33,254 bases of DNA, taken from contig JAEINW010000030.1 of assembly GCA_016342715.1 (NCBI GenBank), positions 1 to 33,254 of the forward strand, read 5' to 3'. The stretch is from Salinivirgaceae bacterium (GTDB lineage Bacteria; Bacteroidota; Bacteroidia; Bacteroidales; SZUA-534). Below, one piece after another: positions 25,086 through 33,028 of this stretch (position 1 is its first letter; each line of letters opens with the position of its first letter). The notes below the pieces were generated by a model. That model worked only from the letters and a program-made list of their open reading frames with translations. It had not been told where the DNA came from and did no database searches. The translations under genes and the position numbers were made by a program.

Positions 25086-26156
25086 CTAATATTCCTGTGC
25101 TTGTTCTTCGCCATCAATAACACGAAAAGCACCTTCAGCCAGCGCTTCCATTTCATTTTCGCCAGGAAACACATGAAACTCCGTTAAAGCTCCAACATAT
25201 TCTTTCAAATCGTTTATAAAGGGTTCGTTATAAGCAATTCCTCCGGTTATGATAATTGCTTGCGCCTTGCATTTTGAGGCAACAAAATAAGCACCAATTT
25301 CTTTAGCAACCTGATAAACAAAAGCATCGTAAATCAGCTTGGCTTTTTTGTTCCCATTTGCAATTAACTTTAATACTTCACGCATATCCTCAGTTCCCAA
25401 ATAGCCTTGAAAACCACTGTTTTTCGCAAACAAACGTTCAGCGTCATACTTTGGCATGTCGTAACAAATACGCATTATGCCCCTTACCGGTAGCGATCCT
25501 GCCCTATTGGGCGAAAAAGGTCCCATTCCCAATAAACCATCGTTTATATCAACAAGTTGTCCGTGCAATAAATGAGTAATTGATATACCGCCTCCCAAGT
25601 GAGCAACAATGTAATTTGCTTCTTCAAATGAAATATTTTGAATTTTTGCAATTTTTCTGGCCGTCATTTTTATATTTAAAGGATGCCCACGCCCCACTCT
25701 TTTTATCTGAGGAACACCAGAAATTTCAGCTACATCAGACATGTTATTAACTGAAACCGGATCAACCGTATAACAAGTTTCTAATCCAAAGTCATCTTTT
25801 AATGCGTGGGCCATTACACTACCTAAATTTGAAGCATGTTCGCCATATTCGCAAGATAAAGCATCTTTTAAAAAGGCCTCATTAATTCGGTAGGTTCCGC
25901 CTAACAATGCTTTTACTATGCCACCCCGGCCAACGGTTCCGACTATTTTTAAATCATTTTCTTTTAAAATTGGATTGATAAAAGATCGCACATGATGCAA
26001 TCTAAAATCAAGTTGCTCGCCAATGGTTTTGTAAGCATCTAAATCGCTTTGATTGTGATTTAAATTCTCTGAAAATAATTTTGCATCTCTAGAATAAACA
26101 GCAATTTTTGTAGATGTTGATCCCGGATTAATTACTATTACGGCCTCTGTACTCAT
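25086..26156 (-). CDS. buk: Butyrate kinase
   Basis: An ASKHA-fold acyl kinase that interconverts butyrate (or a branched short acid) plus ATP with acyl-phosphate plus ADP in the cytoplasm. The 356-residue length fits butyrate kinases and is shorter than acetate kinase (about 400). Visible motifs are the phosphate-1 loop INPGSTSTK (9-17), GRGG (76-79), VDP (131-133), HLGGG (186-190), GPFSPNRAG (212-220) and a late GGIAYNE segment. The usual partner, phosphotransbutyrylase, is not next to it. Instead the gene starts 18 nt after the stop of the ferredoxin/membrane-anchor gene, implying co-transcription with a molybdopterin oxidoreductase. That linkage is unusual and suggests the kinase is fed by, or serves, the same redox pathway; this is inference. 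Confidence 0.93.
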   Translation of the reverse strand: MSTEAVIVINPGSTSTKIAVYSRDAKLFSENLNHNQSDLDAYKTIGEQLDFRLHHVRSFINPILKENDLKIVGTVGRGGIVKALLGGTYRINEAFLKDALSCEYGEHASNLGSVMAHALKDDFGLETCYTVDPVSVNNMSDVAEISGVPQIKRVGRGHPLNIKMTARKIAKIQNISFEEANYIVAHLGGGISITHLLHGQLVDINDGLLGMGPFSPNRAGSLPVRGIMRICYDMPKYDAERLFAKNSGFQGYLGTEDMREVLKLIANGNKKAKLIYDAFVYQVAKEIGAYFVASKCKAQAIIITGGIAYNEPFINDLKEYVGALTEFHVFPGENEMEALAEGAFRVIDGEEQAQEY

Positions 26157-26174
26157 AAAAATATTTTACGAAAA

Positions 26175-27470
26175 TTAGTTTAATTCACTGGTCGGTGTTG
26201 GCACATCCAGATTATTATAAAAATCTATTCGCCCAAGTAATTCCCCTACCACAAACACCTGTAATAAGATATGAAAATTAAGTGAAAAATAGGCTCCAAA
26301 AATAGCTGTTGTTAAGAACATTATTCTTAAAACATGTATAACCATTATCCCTTGCTTTTTGAGAATGATTTGCAACACAAACAAACAAATCCGAATAAGT
26401 GCAATTATAGCAAACAAAATGACGTAGTTACTTAATAAAAAAATAGCCGAAAGTGCTATTAATACCGTCTGTTCTGAGGAAAATTTAAAAGGCCATTTCC
26501 ACATAGCAATTTCATACAAGCGGTCAACCGATAAAAGTAAAACAAAGCCAACCGTAATAAGTATCACAGGTTTTACCGGATATACGAAAGAATCAATTGC
26601 CAACAGACTAATAAAAACAGTAAATGCCATTATTTCGCGACTTAGCCACGAATTTTTCAGGTTTAAAACCGATCGCCAGGCACCTTGTTTTTTTCCAAGA
26701 TGCAAGGTACTTAAAACGCCTGCAATAATTCCCAGAGCCAATAAAGATATTTTACTCACCGATACTGCAAGTTCATTTTGAACAGAAACCAGAGCAACCA
26801 AGCCTGAAATTAGTAAAGAAAAAACAACTAATGGCCATTCTTTTGCTGCGTTAATCTTTTGCTTTTTAGTAACTGGAATGTTTTTTGGAACATCTTCAAA
26901 CAGCGATTCGTCTATTTCCGGACCATTTGCACTTCTTAGTTCTATTCTTTTAAAATGAGCTCCAATAGCTACGTCCACCGGACTTGATTTTAGCGATTCC
27001 TCAGCAGAAAATTCAATATTTTCAAAATCTAAGGCTCCAACAGGGCACAATTGTGCACAAGCTGGTTTTTCATTTTCTGCTATTCGCTGATTACAAAAGG
27101 TGCATTTTTCAATCACTCCTTTACTATCATTGTATTTTGGAGCATCGTAGGGACAGGCCCATGTACAATACTTACAGCCGATGCATTTTTCAGCATCATG
27201 GATAATTGCACCGCTACTTTCATCTCTGGAATAAGCCAGAGCCGGACAATTATTCATACATGGTGCATCATCGCAATGATTGCAAGCCAACGATAAATAA
27301 AACAAGGGCAAAGTAGGCAGGTGTGCATCATTTGAGTGGTGAATATTTCGCCAACGCACTGGCGACTGAAAACCATTTTCATTCATACAAGCAACAACAC
27401 ACGCTCCACAGCCCACACATTTATTGGCATCAAAAACAAATATATTTTTTACCGATAGTTCAGTGCTCAT
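26175..27470 (-). CDS. Four-cluster ferredoxin subunit fused to a DmsC-like membrane anchor
   Basis: A single 431-residue protein that joins the two accessory subunits of a molybdopterin oxidoreductase. The N-terminal half (about 1-185) holds 16 cysteines in four 4Fe-4S groups: Cys18/21/24/28, 63/66/71/75, 96/99/102/106 and 123/126/138/142, the DmsB/PhsB arrangement. After a linker (about 186-208), residues about 210-420 form about eight hydrophobic helices like DmsC, which exchange electrons with menaquinone. The fusion implies one-to-one electron transfer between quinone pool and catalytic subunit. It begins 53 nt after the catalytic gene stop and is followed 18 nt later by the butyrate kinase. 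DmsB-DmsC fusions are known in some anaerobes; the electron direction is not readable. Confidence 0.92.
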   Translation of the reverse strand: MSTELSVKNIFVFDANKCVGCGACVVACMNENGFQSPVRWRNIHHSNDAHLPTLPLFYLSLACNHCDDAPCMNNCPALAYSRDESSGAIIHDAEKCIGCKYCTWACPYDAPKYNDSKGVIEKCTFCNQRIAENEKPACAQLCPVGALDFENIEFSAEESLKSSPVDVAIGAHFKRIELRSANGPEIDESLFEDVPKNIPVTKKQKINAAKEWPLVVFSLLISGLVALVSVQNELAVSVSKISLLALGIIAGVLSTLHLGKKQGAWRSVLNLKNSWLSREIMAFTVFISLLAIDSFVYPVKPVILITVGFVLLLSVDRLYEIAMWKWPFKFSSEQTVLIALSAIFLLSNYVILFAIIALIRICLFVLQIILKKQGIMVIHVLRIMFLTTAIFGAYFSLNFHILLQVFVVGELLGRIDFYNNLDVPTPTSELN

Positions 27471-27523
27471 AGTTCAATAATTAATCTCTTATCACCAAAT
27501 TTTTAAAATAACATTCTGCGTTC

Positions 27524-29563
27524 TTAATTCTCAATTCTACCTATAGAAACCATACAATCGTGAAATGCCGCTCCATAACCCATGTCGGTTTCTCGTCCTT
27601 TGGATAAGGTATTCGGACAAGCTCCTTCCTGATGCCAATATCCATTGCAAATAGAGACACATCCCGGTCGTAAACTTGCATCAATTTTAGCTTTAATTTT
27701 AAGTTCGCCTCTATCGTTAAACACTCTTAAAATATCGCCATTGCGAAGACCCATATTCTTTGCATCTCTGTAACTAATTAATACAAAAGGATCGTCGGCT
27801 TGTGTTTTTATAAGATCTAAATTCCCAAATTGCGAATGAATTCTATTTTTAGTATTGGGTGATAATAATTGAATCTTATGATTGGAATGCTGTTTGTTTT
27901 CTAATGTTTTCTCATAGCTAGGCACTGCTGAAACGTCCCATTTTTCTTTGGCATACTCCGAATATAATTCGATTTTACCCGATGGTGTGTTGAATTTAAA
28001 ATCGTCGAAAGCAATCTCCTGCAATCCGGGAGCCAAACATGGGCCCTGTTCCAGTTGCTCCAATGATATTTCTGGAAATGGCTTTAGCTTTTCTGTTAAC
28101 CAGTTTCTTATGCTTTCATCATCCGATTTGGGGATATATTTTTCAATTTCAGCAACATCAAAACCCAGTTTTTGAGCCAACAAGTAATATATTTCTGTTT
28201 CAGGTTTTACTTCCCCAGGGGCATCCATCACTTTGGGCTTAAATTGTATGTAAGGATTCCAATACGAGCTAATGATATCGCTCTGGTCAAACATCGATTT
28301 TGCTGGTAAAACAATATCTGCTTCCAAGGCAGTATCTGTTAAAAATTGCTCAACAACAACTCGAAATTCGAGTTTTCTAAAAGCTTCTTTCACTTTAGCA
28401 CTATCCGGATTTTGAGTGATTGGGTTACCACGCTCTACCCAAACCATTTTTAATTCCGGTTGAACCAATTTCATCATATCCTCCCCAAGTCGGGCGGTTG
28501 AAATTTCTCTACGGAAAACCCCGGTAGGTTTATCCGGCGGAAAATAACTCATGGGCTCTTTCACCGAACTAAATATATCGCCTTGAATATCGGCATAATG
28601 AAAAGTAGCTCCCGATTTTCCAATATTTCCTGTAAGAATTTGCAAAGTCAATAAGCAACGTATGGTTTGCCCACCGTTTGAAAAACGCTGCATACCATAA
28701 CCAGGAACAATAGTCATCGGACGAATGGTGGCTATCCAATGTGCCAATTTTTCGATTAAATAAACAGGAATTCCACATTCCTGACTGGCAAACTCTAAAC
28801 TTAAGTCGCTTAAGGAATGCTTAAATTCGTCAAATCCAAGCACATGTTCCTTTACAAAAGAATGATTTACCTGCTGATTATCAATCAAAAGCTTTGCAAT
28901 AGCCAAAGCCAAAATCGCATCGGTTCCGGGAATAGCTTGCAGCAGCAAATCGGCACGTTCTGCCGAAGCCGTTCGGCGAGGATCGATCACCACCAATTTA
29001 GCACCTTTAGCTTGGGCTTTTTCAATGGGTATCATTTGCTGAATATTGGTTTCAGCCGGATTTTTGCCCCAGAGAATAATCAATTTGGCATTTTCCAAAT
29101 CCCAAGCGATGTTGTGTTTAGTATCTCCTAAAGTTAAGCGTACGGCTTCTAAACCCGCAGGCCAACATAAGTTTCCATAAACCGTGGTCGCTCCACCAAT
29201 CATTCGCCAAAAATTAGAACTTACCTCGTTTAACAAGCCAGAACTTCCACTGGCTGCATAAAACAATATGGAATGGTTTCCATAGTCCTTTTTAAAATTG
29301 GTGATTTTTGATGCAATTTCATTTAATGCATCTTCCCATGAAATTTGCTTAAATACTCCGTTTACCTTTTTTAAGGGATATAAAATTCGGTCTTTAGAAT
29401 GGGTTCTTTCCACATAACTTAACCCTTTCAAACAAACCCCTTTAGGAGTGGCTTTATTTAATGGCTGTGGTTCAATGCTCAGCACTTTATTGTCCTCCAC
29501 TCCTACTTTAAACGAGCAAGTGCTATAACAATTCCGCGGACAGGCTGTATTATATATTTTCAT
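27524..29563 (-). CDS. Molybdopterin oxidoreductase catalytic subunit (DMSO reductase superfamily)
   Basis: A 679-residue Mo/W-bisMGD enzyme. It starts MKIYNTACPRNC with no Tat signal, so the catalytic subunit should face the cytoplasm. The N-terminal 4Fe-4S ligands are Cys8, Cys12, Cys16 and Cys44. The probable metal ligand is Cys133 in GNLCWPAG (codon TGT, not selenocysteine). Further family segments are LIILWGKNPAETN, AKLVVIDPRRT, a VPGYGMQR region and the C-terminal molydopterin dinucleotide-binding domain with LRNGDILRVFNDRGE. It is smaller than DmsA or nitrate reductase and resembles the compact thiosulfate/polysulfide reductase-like or uncharacterised group. It is the first gene of a cluster with the ferredoxin-anchor and butyrate kinase. 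A -7-like TAACTTTG (29692 down to 29685, minus) lies about 120 nt upstream, without a -33. The substrate is unknown. Confidence 0.92.
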   Translation of the reverse strand: MKIYNTACPRNCYSTCSFKVGVEDNKVLSIEPQPLNKATPKGVCLKGLSYVERTHSKDRILYPLKKVNGVFKQISWEDALNEIASKITNFKKDYGNHSILFYAASGSSGLLNEVSSNFWRMIGGATTVYGNLCWPAGLEAVRLTLGDTKHNIAWDLENAKLIILWGKNPAETNIQQMIPIEKAQAKGAKLVVIDPRRTASAERADLLLQAIPGTDAILALAIAKLLIDNQQVNHSFVKEHVLGFDEFKHSLSDLSLEFASQECGIPVYLIEKLAHWIATIRPMTIVPGYGMQRFSNGGQTIRCLLTLQILTGNIGKSGATFHYADIQGDIFSSVKEPMSYFPPDKPTGVFRREISTARLGEDMMKLVQPELKMVWVERGNPITQNPDSAKVKEAFRKLEFRVVVEQFLTDTALEADIVLPAKSMFDQSDIISSYWNPYIQFKPKVMDAPGEVKPETEIYYLLAQKLGFDVAEIEKYIPKSDDESIRNWLTEKLKPFPEISLEQLEQGPCLAPGLQEIAFDDFKFNTPSGKIELYSEYAKEKWDVSAVPSYEKTLENKQHSNHKIQLLSPNTKNRIHSQFGNLDLIKTQADDPFVLISYRDAKNMGLRNGDILRVFNDRGELKIKAKIDASLRPGCVSICNGYWHQEGACPNTLSKGRETDMGYGAAFHDCMVSIGRIEN

Positions 29564-29793
29564 TCCTTGTGTGCTTTAGTAAGCCTACACGAAGATAAAA
29601 AAGCAAAAGCAATATTTCTATAGTTAGCTATTTTTAAAGATTATTTTTCTAGCGTAAACTCTAATGACTAGATAATTCTTCTGCCAAAGTTAGCTGATAA
29701 AGAATTTCCTTAGACTTTTTTCTTTTATCTACTACAGAACAAAAAATCACGAATTTTAAAACACCTAATTTTTTATTTACACCTTTGCAAGCC

Positions 29794-29813
29794 ATTATTA
29801 TTATTATTATTAT
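29794..29813. repeat. (ATT) microsatellite
   Basis: Six complete ATT triplets followed by AT lie in the gene-free stretch upstream of the oxidoreductase cluster. Short tandem repeats like this can change length by slippage. It is about 230 nt upstream of the start codon at 29563, so an effect on transcription is possible but not supported by anything else seen. Confidence 0.8.
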
Positions 29814-29958
29814 CATAAATTTTAAAGGAAAAATAGAGCAAATATTGCTATTGTTGCCCATGTAAATATTGTGTAACTACATTGAATAATATTTTAAAAT
29901 TTGCTTCAATTTTTAACCACAAATATAAAATTGAGAGTACTCTTTTTATTCCACCTAA

Positions 29959-29977
29959 CCTCCCTTAAAAAGGGAGG
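29959..29977. repeat. Perfect 8-bp triloop hairpin
   Basis: CCTCCCTT (29959-29966) pairs exactly with AAGGGAGG (29970-29977) across a three-base loop AAA. It marks the left end of the repeat-rich island (about 29940-30960) inside the 1.47-kb gene-free stretch 29564-31036. In that stretch I see no convincing coding region; the remainder is AT-rich, with the repeats listed separately. Confidence 0.75.
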
Positions 29978-30085
29978 AACTTAGCATAGCGTTCTCGTGA
30001 ACGAAGTGAGTAATTACATTCTGCCAAATTGAAAGAACACAACCAAAAAATTAACGAAACAAATTCTAATTGAAATACAATGAAG

Positions 30086-30239
30086 CTCCCTGCCTATCGG
30101 CAGACAGGCCACCTTACTAAGGAGGGCTGGGGAGGATATTATTTTACAAAAACTAACACAAAAAACAAAACCCATCTATTTAGCCAGGCTTTGTTTTATC
30201 TTATATTTTTCTTTTTTTACTTTCTTACCACACGAAAGA
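30086..30239. repeat. About 153-bp dispersed direct repeat, copy A
   Basis: This stretch, from CTCCCTGCCTATCGGCAGAC to the run CACACGAAAGA, recurs at 30674-30826 with only a handful of substitutions and a one-base length change. It contains a TGCC-tatc-GGCA hairpin and an imperfect ACCTT-act-AAGG hairpin, and is followed at 30231-30246 by CACGAA-agaa-TTCGTG. No coding potential is apparent in either copy. Confidence 0.85.
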
Positions 30240-30253
30240 ATTCGTGCGGTAGC

Positions 30254-30479
30254 AAGGAAACATAAAGCCTGTAAGGCTTACATATTTCAACTTGGGGCAA
30301 CGCCCCAAGCACAAGCAACCGCAAAAAACCGTCGCAAGCAGCCAGATTTAATTATTAGCAAAAATCAGCATGCGACGAAACAAACAGCATAAAAAAAACA
30401 GGGAACATTTTGTTACATAAAAACAACAACAACAAATAAAACCACTGCTTGCAGCTATTTTATTCGATACCCAATTCCT
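30254..30479. repeat. 226-bp perfect direct repeat, copy 1
   Basis: Positions 30254-30479 match 33029-33254 base for base in the stretches compared, with a constant offset of 2775. The repeat holds three structures: AAGCCT-gta-AGGCTT (30265-30279), CTTGGGGC-aac-GCCCCAAG (30291-30309) and CGTCGCA...TGCGACG (30330-30336 with 30371-30377). It has no open reading frame of note and no transposase. The left boundary is sharp; the right boundary is unknown because copy 2 runs into the window end. Confidence 0.92.
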
Positions 30480-30539
30480 TGCGTTGTCCAAGGCTTAATT
30501 AAGAAAGTCCTCCAGGCATTTACTTATTATTCCCTCTCA

Positions 30540-30567
30540 GTCCTTCGGACAGCTCTCCCAAGAGAGC
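30540..30567. repeat. Two adjacent short hairpins
   Basis: GTCC-ttc-GGAC (30540-30550) is followed directly by GCTCTC-ccaa-GAGAGC (30552-30567). They sit between the 226-bp repeat copy 1 and the second copy of the 153-bp repeat, and add to the palindrome-rich character of the island. Confidence 0.6.
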
Positions 30568-30673
30568 ACTTTTGCTAAATATGCTTTTGCTAGTGTAAAT
30601 AGCAAATTTAAAATGCCGCCAAATCATGCGATGTTGACGGAAAAAAACATGTTTCATTGAAAGTACTCACTAA

Positions 30674-30826
30674 CTCCCTGCCTATCGGCAGACAGGCCTC
30701 CTTACTAAGGAGGACTGGGGAGGATATTATTTTACAAAAACTAACACAAAAAACAAAACCCATCTATTTAGCCAGGCTTTGTTTTATCATATATTTTTCT
30801 CTTTTACTTACTTAACACACGAAAGA
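30674..30826. repeat. About 153-bp dispersed direct repeat, copy B
   Basis: Second copy of the repeat at 30086-30239, offset by 588 bases at its left end and 587 at its right. In this copy the internal hairpin is perfect: CCTCCTT (30697-30703), loop ACT, AAGGAGG (30707-30713). The corresponding hairpin in copy A carries a mismatch. Confidence 0.85.
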
Positions 30827-30898
30827 TTAGCTTCGCTGAACTCGCAAGCTCGTGCGGCAGCAACTTTTCTCATGAGCAAAGCGAACTATTCTCACGAT

Positions 30899-30940
30899 CC
30901 CGAGACTCGGGAGAGTAATAATATGAACCCACATTGTGGG
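30899..30940. repeat. Two 5-bp triloop hairpins upstream of the T9SS protein gene
   Basis: CCCGA-gac-TCGGG (30899-30911) and CCCAC-att-GTGGG (30928-30940) lie about 100-140 nt upstream of the start codon at 31037. Both have five perfect pairs and a three-base loop, like the shorter hairpins at 15245-15420. A regulatory role on the downstream gene is possible but unsupported. Confidence 0.6.
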
Positions 30941-31036
30941 ATTCAAAAAATATTTTGAAACAGATTTTTAATTTTGTTTTTATCAGCTTTGATAAATATC
31001 TTTAACCAAGCAATTTGAAAATCAATAATTAAAGCC

Positions 31037-31909
31037 ATGAAAAAACTAAATTTACTCGTTGCATTTGTAGTATTATCAACAAGTATTTTTTGCCAATCGT
31101 TAATTTTTCAAGAGAACATTGAAAGTAATGAACATTGGCTTTTTGAGCAATATTTTGATTCCGAGTATAATGATACTGCTTTTGCAGGCATTGAAAATAA
31201 CCGCTTAATAATGTTTTGTTATCAAGGCTGGGGATGTTGTACTGCCAATGCTGATTTTTCGATACAAAGTAATACGCTCCCAGAAAATAATTACTCAATA
31301 AAAGTGTTTTTTAATACAGCTAAATCATCATATAGAGATATTGGTTCATTGGCATTTCACATTAAAGACGATTTAATAACAATCCCTTTCTATCATATCT
31401 TCTTTGAAAATGGCTTGACGTTAATAATTGAGCGAAATGAAACTTTGAACATCACTTTTGAAGGTGAACCAGATTACACTGAATTTGAACAGTTTAAAGA
31501 TTCAATTATAAAATACACTGAATTAACTACCGTTACATCTGACTCATTATTTAATTTTTCATTTTCCATTAAAGCCTGTGGTGCCGATGGATCGCACAGT
31601 TCACAAATTGAAATAGATTCTATTTCAGTATATGATGAAAATTCAACACTTATTATTGAAAAGAATTTTGTTCACGACAACTTATTAATACAATATGGGA
31701 AAAACAATGAATTACACTTTATTATTGCGGCTAATTACGAAAATTATAAAAACATTGAAATAATTGATATTTCAGGAAAAACCATTGCACTTTTACCTGT
31801 AGATAATGAAATACTTATAACTAATTTACCCACCCTTACATCGGGAATATATTTAGCAAAAATTACTGCTAAAAACAGGAGCAGTGTTATTAAATTTTAT
31901 AAAAATTAG
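31037..31909 (+). CDS. Small secreted protein with T9SS sorting domain, function unknown
   Basis: A 290-residue exported protein. The signal peptide covers about residues 1-20 (LLVAFVVLSTSIFCQ). The middle part (about 21-215) is beta-rich, resembling the jelly-roll or cleaved-adhesin type domains of Bacteroidota surface proteins, with a Cys-rich YQGWGCCTAN segment near 58-68. The last 75 residues form a type IX secretion type-A sorting domain, shown by IEIIDISGKTIALL and LTSGIYLAKI. It is therefore expected on the surface or in the medium. No catalytic motif is recognised. It is transcribed away from the repeat island and lies between the two 226-bp repeat copies together with a toxin-antitoxin pair. 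Confidence 0.85.
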   Translation: MKKLNLLVAFVVLSTSIFCQSLIFQENIESNEHWLFEQYFDSEYNDTAFAGIENNRLIMFCYQGWGCCTANADFSIQSNTLPENNYSIKVFFNTAKSSYRDIGSLAFHIKDDLITIPFYHIFFENGLTLIIERNETLNITFEGEPDYTEFEQFKDSIIKYTELTTVTSDSLFNFSFSIKACGADGSHSSQIEIDSISVYDENSTLIIEKNFVHDNLLIQYGKNNELHFIIAANYENYKNIEIIDISGKTIALLPVDNEILITNLPTLTSGIYLAKITAKNRSSVIKFYKN

Positions 31910-32124
31910 TTTTTTATAAGGCTATAACGATAATGCTCTAAAAAGTACGATACTAGTGGCTTGTAGCGTTTTATGAACCTTCATGCAAATCAAATGAACT
32001 CGCAAATATAATAATATTTAAGGCGTTCGTGAGTAAATTGTTTGCTGGCTTTCAAGTAATAATAATGTTTGCAATAGCACATAACCCGTATTTTTTTATG
32101 AGCATGTGCCAACTGTACTTTGTT

Positions 32125-32493
32125 TTACTGAGCTAATTGATAATCTTTTATTAATAGTTCCGCTGATAAATTTAAACGAACTATCAATTTTCTAATCATC
32201 TCAATTGTCAATTTGCGTTTTCTATTTAATATCTCTGAAACTCTACTTTTTCCACCAATCTCTGAAACCAAATCAATTTGTTTTAAATGCATTTCTTCCA
32301 TCCGAATTTTAATAGCTTCAATTGGATCTGGAGCTTCTATAGGATAGACTTTTTTCTCGTATTCATCAATCATTAAACCTAAAATATCAGCTTCATCACT
32401 TTCTATGGTGCCTATTGGTGCATCAAAAAGTTCTTCAAGTCTTTTTAATGATTTTCTATAATCTGCCGCTGTTTTTATTAGCTTAATATCCAT
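32125..32493 (-). CDS. higA: HigA-type antitoxin with XRE helix-turn-helix
   Basis: A 122-residue antitoxin. The N-terminal half (about 1-58, LIKTAADYRKSLKRLEELFD) is the HigA-family region that wraps the toxin. The C-terminal half (about 60-118) is an XRE/Cro helix-turn-helix with RMEEMHLKQIDLV and IGGKSRVSEILNRKRKLT, which should bind the operator and repress the pair. It starts 11 nt after the stop of the toxin gene, and the toxin-first order is the usual one for higBA. Length is normal and the gene looks intact. Confidence 0.92.
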   Translation of the reverse strand: MDIKLIKTAADYRKSLKRLEELFDAPIGTIESDEADILGLMIDEYEKKVYPIEAPDPIEAIKIRMEEMHLKQIDLVSEIGGKSRVSEILNRKRKLTIEMIRKLIVRLNLSAELLIKDYQLAQ

Positions 32494-32504
32494 TTCTATA
32501 TTTT

Positions 32505-32801
32505 TTAAATTTCGTCTGCATTAATTTTATCATATTCTGAATGAGTCCCTATAAACCTTATAAAAGCCCATTGTTTCTCAAAATTAAATTTTACAATCAA
32601 TCGATATGAGTTTCCTTTTATATTAAAAACAATTCTTCCATTTTTCAGAATACTTACATTAACGTATGTTTGTTTTACGTCGTTAGGAGTTTTCCAATTC
32701 AAATTCATAGCAATATCATACCAAGTTTTCAAATATTGTTCTGAGTCCGTTTGTTTTTCCCAAATATCTCTTAATGTGCTTCTTGCAAATATTCTCTTCA
32801 T
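32505..32801 (-). CDS. higB: HigB-type mRNA interferase toxin
   Basis: A 98-residue toxin of the HigB family, which cleaves mRNA on the ribosome and is neutralised by HigA. Visible family features are the N-terminal RSTLRDIWEK, the central WKTPNDVKQTY, RIVFNIKGNSYRLIVKFNF with its conserved basic residues, and the C-terminal FIRFIGTHSEYDKI. It appears intact. Upstream on the minus strand, TATTTTTG (32827 down to 32820) matches the -7 promoter consensus; the nearest TTG is only 14 nt away, so the promoter call is weak. The pair lies between the two copies of the 226-bp repeat. Confidence 0.93.
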   Translation of the reverse strand: MKRIFARSTLRDIWEKQTDSEQYLKTWYDIAMNLNWKTPNDVKQTYVNVSILKNGRIVFNIKGNSYRLIVKFNFEKQWAFIRFIGTHSEYDKINADEI

Positions 32802-32819
32802 ATCAAATTAGTTCTTACA

Positions 32820-32827
32820 CAAAAATA
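32820..32827 (-). promoter_or_regulatory. Possible -7 promoter element for higBA
   Basis: TATTTTTG on the minus strand fits TAnnTTTG and lies 19 nt upstream of the higB start codon. The only nearby TTG (32844-32842) is spaced 14 nt away, shorter than usual, so this is a tentative call. The rest of 32802-33028 is AT-rich, with no gene recognised. Confidence 0.25.
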
Positions 32828-33028
32828 ATAAGAAATATTCTCAATTTGTGAACTTTGTTTCAATTTAGTAGAAAGTCCAGTATAGTTGGCTACTCCATGA
32901 TAGGAAGCATCAATTTAAAAAATTGTAGAGCAAGCTAAAAATTTTGATAAGGTCAGTCATTAATGATATAGTAGAAAATAAACTACCTCGCTAAGAGCAT
33001 CGGGAAAAAGACACAAGAGGCTTGAAAA

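Noticed and set aside
25086-26156. Acetate kinase
   Set aside because: At 356 residues it is too short, and its GPFSPNRAG and VDP motifs fit butyrate kinase better.
28817-29131. 104-codon open frame on the plus strand
   Set aside because: Lies antisense inside the well-supported oxidoreductase gene, and its translation shows no domain, signal or sensible composition.
27524-29563. Selenocysteine at the metal ligand of the molybdopterin enzyme
   Set aside because: The codon at residue 133 is TGT, an ordinary cysteine, and there is no in-frame TGA.
29661-29861. 66-codon open frame on the minus strand
   Set aside because: AT-rich, includes the ATT microsatellite, and has no recognisable protein features; probably spurious.
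31029-31298. 89-codon open frame antisense to the T9SS protein gene
   Set aside because: The opposite strand encodes a protein with signal peptide and sorting domain; this frame has neither.
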